DNA of 55,132 nt, from assembly GCA_002707785.1 (NCBI GenBank), contig PANW01000052.1, positions 15,872 to 71,003 of the forward strand. Direction: 5' to 3'. This document shows positions 49,981 through 55,132 of this stretch, in pieces. The notes beneath the pieces were generated by a model, which worked only from the letters and a program-made list of their open reading frames with translations, searched no databases and had not been told where the DNA came from. The position numbers were made by a program, and so were the translations under genes. Numbering within the stretch: position 1 is the stretch's first letter; every line of letters begins with the position of its first letter. The stretch comes from Cellvibrionaceae bacterium. Its GTDB lineage: Bacteria; Pseudomonadota; Gammaproteobacteria; Pseudomonadales; Cellvibrionaceae.

Positions 49981-51618
49981 ATGAACAGAATGATGCACAC
50001 ACTGGCCGCGTTGATGGCGGTCGTGTTGTGGTTTTCGGCAAATGATGTGTCGGCAAGTGAGCGACCCAATATCGTTATCATGCTGGCCGATGACATTGGC
50101 TACGGGGATCCTGGTTTTAGAGGTTCGCCGATTGAGACGCCGAGTTTGGATCGACTGGCGCGGGAAGGATTGGTGTTGGATCGTTTTTACAGCACGCCTA
50201 TTTGTTCGCCGACGCGCGCCGCGTTGATGACCGGGCGTGACCCTATGAGGTTGGGGGTTGCCTATGGTGTTATTCTGCCCTGGGACAGTGGCGGTGTTCA
50301 CACCCGTGAACACTTCATGCCTGAGAGTTTCAAAGCCGCAGGCTATCAAACTGCGATGGTGGGTAAGTGGCATCTGGGGCATTCGCAGCAAGCCATGCAT
50401 CCGAATGAGCGCGGCTTTGACCATTTCTACGGTCATCTGCATACGGAGGTCGGTTACTATCCGCCCTTTGGTATTCTGGGAGGGAAGGACTTCCAGGTGA
50501 ATGGTCAAACCATGGATTACCCATCCTTAACGGATGAAAACTACGGAACCTATCTACTGGCGAATCACAGTAGCGAATGGATTAAGAATCGAGATAAGAG
50601 CAAGCCTTTCTTTTTGTACTTACCTTTTTTGGCACCGCATGAGCCGTTGGCTGCACCGCAGCCCTTGGTGGATAAGTACCGTGATCTAGAAGATGATCGA
50701 GCACCGGCAAGGAGCCCGTCGGATGAATTCGCGGGTGTTGGTAAGCTCACCGGAGTGAAAAGTCGTCGGCCTTTATACGCGGCGACGGTCGATGCAATGG
50801 ATCAAGCGGTTGGACGGGTATTGAAAACCTTGGATGACGAGGGCATTGCCGACAACACCATTGTGATGTTCTTTTCCGACAATGGAGCAACACGAGTGTA
50901 CGGCCGCGGTGGTGGTGATAATTCGCCGTTTCGTGGCGGTAAAGCCGAAGTCTACGAAGGTGGAATTCGAGTCGTGTCGTTAATGCGTTGGCCACAGCGA
51001 ATGGCGGCCGGTTCGAACTTTACTCAAACCATGACGGCGATGGATGTCTTTCCAACGCTGGCGTCACTGGCGGAAATTGACACCAATAATGAATTGGATT
51101 TTGACGGCGTCGACATGAGTCCCGCTTTGATAGAGCAAGAATTGGTGGCGCGTGAGCCAGTGTTCTTTGCTTCAGAGATTCCCACCTACAATCGCTTTAA
51201 CTTTGCCATGATTGAGAACGACTGGAAGTTGGTGCAATGGGTTGATATGAAACCTCTGTCGACCACAGTGACTCATGAGCTATTTAATCTTGCGGACGAC
51301 CCAGGTGAGTACAACAATCTTGCCGACAAGTATCCAAGGCGGGTCATAGAGATGGCCGCCGAAATTCTCGAGCGGCGAGCTCTATACCCCATCAATGGTA
51401 CTCGCGCTCGTATTTCTTCGCCGCCGGGATGGTTGCCGCCGAAGGATTGGGCGGATTACCCCAGACCTCTAGAGCATCTTCAGTCGCAACCCGTTAATAG
51501 TATGGCGCCCGATGCAATGAAAGAGCGTGTATTGGACTATTTGTATGGAGATCGAGGACGTTTAATTTATAACTGTGAACCCACCTCAGTGCCTCTTGTG
51601 GGCGGAGTGTGTTGGTAG
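49981..51618 (+). CDS. Second exported S1-family sulfatase (Cys type)
   Basis: 545 residues. A signal peptide (MNRMMHTLAALMAVVLWFSANDVSA) is followed by NIVIMLADDIGYGDPGF (metal Asp37-Asp38), ICSPTRAALMTGR with formylglycine Cys75, VGKWHLGHSQQ and FFSDNGATR. It is closely similar to the 42702 sulfatase, but has an extra C-terminal region of about 70 residues containing LDYLYGDRGRLIYNCEP and a final Cys-Trp, shared with the pseudo-sulfatase at 41212. The gene sits inside the rightward run of steroid-type genes. The substrate is unknown. Confidence 0.93.
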   Translation: MNRMMHTLAALMAVVLWFSANDVSASERPNIVIMLADDIGYGDPGFRGSPIETPSLDRLAREGLVLDRFYSTPICSPTRAALMTGRDPMRLGVAYGVILPWDSGGVHTREHFMPESFKAAGYQTAMVGKWHLGHSQQAMHPNERGFDHFYGHLHTEVGYYPPFGILGGKDFQVNGQTMDYPSLTDENYGTYLLANHSSEWIKNRDKSKPFFLYLPFLAPHEPLAAPQPLVDKYRDLEDDRAPARSPSDEFAGVGKLTGVKSRRPLYAATVDAMDQAVGRVLKTLDDEGIADNTIVMFFSDNGATRVYGRGGGDNSPFRGGKAEVYEGGIRVVSLMRWPQRMAAGSNFTQTMTAMDVFPTLASLAEIDTNNELDFDGVDMSPALIEQELVAREPVFFASEIPTYNRFNFAMIENDWKLVQWVDMKPLSTTVTHELFNLADDPGEYNNLADKYPRRVIEMAAEILERRALYPINGTRARISSPPGWLPPKDWADYPRPLEHLQSQPVNSMAPDAMKERVLDYLYGDRGRLIYNCEPTSVPLVGGVCW

Positions 51619-51694
51619 CGTAAGGGGTCGTGCAACCACAAGCTTGGTTAGTCCGAATGTGTGATGTTGGTGATTTCCCTCTCTCGTTAGGATG

Positions 51695-51704
51695 ATGCAA
51701 TAGA
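51695..51704. promoter_or_regulatory. Possible operator half-site upstream of the second SDR gene
   Basis: ATGCAATAGA, which is TCTATTGCAT on the minus strand. The identical 10-mer spans 46870-46879 in the OYE promoter. It lies 80 bp upstream of the SDR start, in a 165-bp gap. A single short match, so only suggestive. Confidence 0.3.
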
Positions 51705-51783
51705 GCGTAGCTGTTTTGGCTTGCGCCACAATCATTGCTCTTGCCGCCATCGGCGGCAGAATCCAAATCAGTAGGGGAACATC

Positions 51784-52542
51784 ATGAGTCAACGTGTAGC
51801 AGGAAAAATAGCGGTAGTCACAGGCGGCAGCCGTGGTGTCGGTCGAACCATTGCCGAGCGTCTGATTAAAGAGGGCGCTACCGTTATCATTACTGACATC
51901 AACGTCGAAGCCGGTGAAGTGACCGCGGCCGAGATCGGCGCTAGCTTCTTCAAGCAAGATGTGAGTCTTCAAGCCGATTGGCAAGCCCTACACGATCAGG
52001 TTCAGTCAGAACATGCCGGTCTCGATATTCTCATCAATAATGCCGCTATGTTGCGTACGGCCGATGCGGTCAGCGAAAATTTAGAAGGCTGGCAATTGGT
52101 GATGAGAATCAATGCCGACAGTGTCTTCTTGGGCGTTAACACTATGTTGCCGTTAATGGCCAACAGCGGTGGCGGTTCGATCATCAACATGTCGTCGTCT
52201 TCGGCGCTCATTGGTATGCCTCATTTTGCTGCCTACGGTGCGGCAAAAGCCGCCGTTCGTGGTTTGACCTTAAGCACTGCGGTTTATTGTAAACAAGCCA
52301 TGAATGGCGTGCGCTGTAATACGGTCCATCCTGACGGCATCAATACTCCGATGATTCAAGAAATCGCCAGCGATCTTCCGCCTATGGATGAGACCGCAGC
52401 GATGCGTGCAATTCCCTTTTTGTGTGAGCCTGAAGACATCGCCAATACACTTTTGTTTCTCGCTTCCGATGAAGCTCGCCATATCAACGGCGCGGCACTG
52501 TGCGTGGATAACACGGCAACTATTCATCCCCCCCACATGTAA
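51784..52542 (+). CDS. Short-chain dehydrogenase/reductase (second), hydroxysteroid-dehydrogenase-like
   Basis: 252 residues. Classical SDR: VVTGGSRGVG (residues 11-20), DINVEAGEVTAAEIG after the cofactor Asp39, NNAA at about 87, catalytic Ser (NMSSSSAL), Tyr151 and Lys155 in FAAYGAAKAAVRGL. MSQRVAGKIAVVTGG is close to bacterial 3-beta/17-beta-hydroxysteroid dehydrogenases, though such matches also occur in many other SDRs. FLASDEARHINGAALCVDNT is the normal C-terminal motif. It precedes the KstD-like gene by 58 bp. Confidence 0.87.
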   Translation: MSQRVAGKIAVVTGGSRGVGRTIAERLIKEGATVIITDINVEAGEVTAAEIGASFFKQDVSLQADWQALHDQVQSEHAGLDILINNAAMLRTADAVSENLEGWQLVMRINADSVFLGVNTMLPLMANSGGGSIINMSSSSALIGMPHFAAYGAAKAAVRGLTLSTAVYCKQAMNGVRCNTVHPDGINTPMIQEIASDLPPMDETAAMRAIPFLCEPEDIANTLLFLASDEARHINGAALCVDNTATIHPPHM

Positions 52543-52600
52543 ATTCTTGTGGACGCTCTGCTGTGTCGCGGCGCGTCCATGATTTATTCAAGGTTCAAGA

Positions 52601-54394
52601 ATGTCTAACTCCAATAGGGATCAAGCCACTATGGGCAAACAAAATCAGTCGCGCGCGGACGTTATTGTCGTCGGATCAGGCGCCGGAGCCATGGCCGCGG
52701 CGATAACCGCGCACGACAAAGGCCTCTCCGTCATCATGATCGAGAAGGGGGATGTCTATGGTGGCACCTCGGCCATGTCTGGTGGAGGGATTTGGGTACC
52801 GAATCACGGTAAGTCATCGACGGTCTCAGATTCTAAACAAGAGGCATGGGAGTACACCCGAGGTTTGGTTGAAGACTGTGTGAGTGATTCACGTCTAAGA
52901 GCTTATCTCGAACGCTCATCGGAAATGCTGCGTTATCTGGAAGAAAACACTCGCCTTGAATACGAACCTCAAGATATTTATCCCGATTATTATCCCGAAG
53001 AAAAAGGCGGTAAAACTGGGGGAAGAACACTCGACCCAGTAGCTTATGATGCCACCGAGTTGGGAGACGAATTTCAACGTATGCGCGGCCAGCATCCACA
53101 AACCTTGGTGATGGGGCGCTATGCCATGACCATGGCCGAAGGGCGGCAGATCTTCAGCAAAGAGCCGGGCTGTATGCGAGCTATGTTCAAATTGATGATC
53201 AACTATTGGACAAATGTCTCCGCCCGTTTGAAAAGTCGCCGGGATACACGCTTGGTATTGGGTAATGCACTGATTGGTCGTTTGCGACACTCTATGATGG
53301 ATCGCGATATTCCCTTGTTGTTGAACACGGGCCTAGACGATTTAATCACTGAGGGCGATCGAGTTGTGGGTGTGCGAGCGACTCAAACGACTGAGTTTGG
53401 CGGCCAAGAGAGTGTAGAGTTTAGAGCTAATCACGGCGTGATTCTTGGAGCCGGAGGCTTTGAGCGCAACCAAACCATGCGAGAAAAATATCTGCCACAA
53501 CCGACCAGTGAGTACTGGAGTGCAGGCAATCCCAATAATACCGGCGACGCAATTTCTGCGGGTATGAAGTTGGGGGCAGATACTTCGCTGATGGATCACG
53601 CTTGGTGGGCGCCGGCGGTAAGAGTTGAGGGCGAGCCGTTCGCGAGAATCCTATTTGTTGAAAAATCGCTACCTGGAATGATCTTTGTCAACAGTGAAGG
53701 CGAGCGCTACGCCAATGAAGCGGCGCCTTATCAAGATTATGGCCCCAATTGTTATGGTGCTCATTCGGAGCAGGCCAGCTCGGTTCCCGCCTACGCAATT
53801 TTTGATGCAACTTATCGTAAGAAATACATGCTGGGCCCCATGCTGCAGGCCGAATTTATGCCCGACTCATTGCTTCCCAAGAACATTAAACAAGGCTTCT
53901 ATGAGAAGGCCGATAGCATTGAGGAATTAGCGAGAAAGATCCAGCTTCCGGAAGCGAAACTGGTCAAATCCATCGATCGTTTCAATGACTTCGCACGCAC
54001 CGGTGAGGACCATGATTTTTCTCGTGGCGGCAATGTTCACGATAAGTACTATGGCGATAAAACCGTTTCTCCCAATCCCTGTTTGGCCGCCTTGGAAAAG
54101 GGGCCTTACTACGCGGTGCGAGTCTATCCGGGGGATTTAGGGACCAAAGGGGGATTGCTCACTGATGAGCACGCTCAGGTTGTGAATCAACAAGGGGCGT
54201 TGATCGACGGTCTTTATGCTGTGGGTAATTCATCCTCATCGGTGGTGGGTACTAAGTATCCGGGAGCCGGAACCACGCTTGGACCAGCGATGACGTTTGG
54301 TTACCTGGCGGCGCTGAAGATTTCGGCCTCTAAACGACATGCTGACGCTTCACAAAATCAACGGCATGAGGCTGTTGCCTCGCTCAGCGAATAG
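52601..54394 (+). CDS. FAD-dependent 3-ketosteroid delta-1-dehydrogenase-like protein
   Basis: 597 residues. FAD-binding VIVVGSGAGAMAAAI (residues 21-35), GGTSAMSGGGIWVPNH (54-69), and the KstD C-terminal blocks PYYAVRVYPGDLGTKGG (about 502-518) and VGTKYPGAGTTLGPAMTFG. Enzymes of this class take hydrogens from the A ring of 3-ketosteroids. KstD and 3-oxosteroid 4-dehydrogenases share these motifs, so the position of the new double bond is uncertain. ATG 52601 is used; ATG 52631 is also possible. The start of the next flavoprotein lies seven bases after its stop. Confidence 0.85.
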   Translation: MSNSNRDQATMGKQNQSRADVIVVGSGAGAMAAAITAHDKGLSVIMIEKGDVYGGTSAMSGGGIWVPNHGKSSTVSDSKQEAWEYTRGLVEDCVSDSRLRAYLERSSEMLRYLEENTRLEYEPQDIYPDYYPEEKGGKTGGRTLDPVAYDATELGDEFQRMRGQHPQTLVMGRYAMTMAEGRQIFSKEPGCMRAMFKLMINYWTNVSARLKSRRDTRLVLGNALIGRLRHSMMDRDIPLLLNTGLDDLITEGDRVVGVRATQTTEFGGQESVEFRANHGVILGAGGFERNQTMREKYLPQPTSEYWSAGNPNNTGDAISAGMKLGADTSLMDHAWWAPAVRVEGEPFARILFVEKSLPGMIFVNSEGERYANEAAPYQDYGPNCYGAHSEQASSVPAYAIFDATYRKKYMLGPMLQAEFMPDSLLPKNIKQGFYEKADSIEELARKIQLPEAKLVKSIDRFNDFARTGEDHDFSRGGNVHDKYYGDKTVSPNPCLAALEKGPYYAVRVYPGDLGTKGGLLTDEHAQVVNQQGALIDGLYAVGNSSSSVVGTKYPGAGTTLGPAMTFGYLAALKISASKRHADASQNQRHEAVASLSE

Positions 54395-54401
54395 GGTTTT
54401 G

Positions 54402-55132
54402 ATGATGAATTATTCTCCATTGACCGTAAACAATAGTGAAGACATTCGCTGGGACGGTGAAACCGATATTCTGGTGGTGGGCCTTGGCGCTGCCGGTGCC
54501 AGTGTCGCTCTGGAAGCTTCTGGGCAGAACGCACAAATCACAGTGCTGGATCGTCTTTCTGGCGGTGGTGCCAGTGGCTTAAGTGGTGGTGTCGTCTACG
54601 CCGGTGGTGGTACTCCCTATCAAAAGGCGGCGGGAGACGGTGATACCGTCGAGAATATGTTTGCCTACTTAAAGGAAGAGATTCAGGGCGCGGTGAGTGA
54701 TAGAACGCTAAGAGATTTCTGTCTTCACAGCGTGGCGAATTTGAGTTGGTTGGAGTCTTTTGGAGCGCAGTTTGACGCGACCGTCTACGATGAAAAAGGC
54801 TCCTATCCACCGGACGGACATTTTCTCTATTACAGCGGTAATGAATTGAGTCGTCCATTTCGCGACAAAGCGTTTCCCGCTCGTCGCGGTCACCGTACAG
54901 TGGGGGATGGCTTGACGGAAAAAGACCTAATGCAGCACTTGCTCAAGGCGATTAAGCAGCGAGCCGACATTGATGTTAAAGATCACTGCGAAGTGCAGCG
55001 GCTGGTGATGGATGCAGAGCAACGTGTGATCGGTGTCGAATACTTGCAGGCGCCGCTCGATACTGGAGTGCGCAAGGTCATGAATCGTCTGAATCGCTGG
55101 GCGAATAATTTGATTTTGCTTGAGCCTAAAAC
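54402..55132 (+). CDS. N-terminal part of a second KstD/fumarate-reductase-type flavoprotein
   Basis: An open frame from ATG 54402 (or 54405) with no stop before the window edge, giving 243 complete codons. FAD-binding VVGLGAAGASVALEA (about residues 25-39) is followed by SGLSGGVVYAGGGTPYQKAA and DTVENMFAYL, a pattern I associate with 3-oxo-5-alpha-steroid 4-dehydrogenase and related flavoproteins. It follows the KstD-like gene by seven bases, so it is surely in the same operon. The C-terminal half is outside the window, so the assignment is provisional. Confidence 0.72.
   Translation, partial: MMNYSPLTVNNSEDIRWDGETDILVVGLGAAGASVALEASGQNAQITVLDRLSGGGASGLSGGVVYAGGGTPYQKAAGDGDTVENMFAYLKEEIQGAVSDRTLRDFCLHSVANLSWLESFGAQFDATVYDEKGSYPPDGHFLYYSGNELSRPFRDKAFPARRGHRTVGDGLTEKDLMQHLLKAIKQRADIDVKDHCEVQRLVMDAEQRVIGVEYLQAPLDTGVRKVMNRLNRWANNLILLEPK

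Noticed and set aside
42702-51618. Frameshift or assembly error as the cause of the inactive sulfatase
   Set aside because: The frame of 41212-42699 is continuous, aligns along its length with the active sulfatases and keeps flanking motifs, so single-base errors cannot explain loss of all four active-site blocks.
1-55132. CRISPR arrays, tRNA or rRNA genes, insertion sequences, prophage or integrase genes
   Set aside because: None were seen when reading both strands, but a tRNA scan could still find a short gene in a gap that I missed.

Overview
The window looks like chromosomal DNA of a free-living, probably marine gammaproteobacterium. The reasons are the rnm-yciO-scpA-scpB-rluB gene order, DNA polymerase II, TalB, YaeQ, GlpE, SlyD, YbaN and a TonB receptor with a plug motif common in Cellvibrionales-like bacteria. 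The species assignment is inference. I saw no rRNA, tRNA, insertion sequence, prophage or CRISPR array.

Layout. 1-9.4 kb: the end of one gene, an ammonium channel (amtB), an MFS exporter, and a leftward run of small housekeeping genes (a TrmH-type rRNA/tRNA methylase, a Rossmann/DUF2520 protein, a CBS protein, pdxJ, a periplasmic cyclophilin, an SH3 protein, YciI, a VC0807-type membrane protein). 9.4-14.5 kb: the conserved rnm-yciO-scpA-scpB-rluB block for chromosome segregation and rRNA modification, closed by a bidirectional terminator shared with transaldolase. 15.6-22.4 kb: polB, two lipoproteins and a leftward group (CbiX-like, unknown, DTW, GlpE, MaoC). 22.7-31.7 kb: an iron alcohol dehydrogenase, then an isoquinoline/aldehyde-oxidase-type molybdenum hydroxylase operon with its maturation genes (iorA, iorB, xdhC, mocA), a 51-residue cysteine-containing small gene and a TonB receptor. 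31.9-41.2 kb: ordinary genes (RbgA GTPase, YigZ, SlyD, YbaN, a TMEM143-like protein fused by overlap to a LOG-like hydrolase, YaeQ, a SIMPL protein, a LysE exporter).

41.2 kb to the right edge is the most interesting part: a catabolic gene cluster that reads as a steroid-degradation island with built-in sulfatases. Leftward it has a VOC protein, an S1 sulfatase and a full-length sulfatase homologue that has lost every catalytic motif I can identify, plus a Rieske oxygenase resembling 3-ketosteroid 9-alpha-hydroxylase (KshA) and a TetR regulator. Rightward it has an Old-Yellow-Enzyme-type reductase, a second VOC protein, two short-chain dehydrogenases, a second S1 sulfatase, a 3-ketosteroid delta-1-dehydrogenase-like flavoprotein and the start of another KstD/fumarate-reductase-type flavoprotein that runs off the window.

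My model, which is inference, is that exported sulfatases remove sulfate from a sulfated sterol, bile alcohol or similar polycyclic compound, and the SDR, KstD-like, OYE-like and KshA-like enzymes then oxidise and open the ring system. The TetR repressor would act through a pair of 11-bp direct repeats, spaced exactly 22 bp apart, over a good sigma-70-type promoter. Related half-sites lie upstream of two other transcription units of the cluster.
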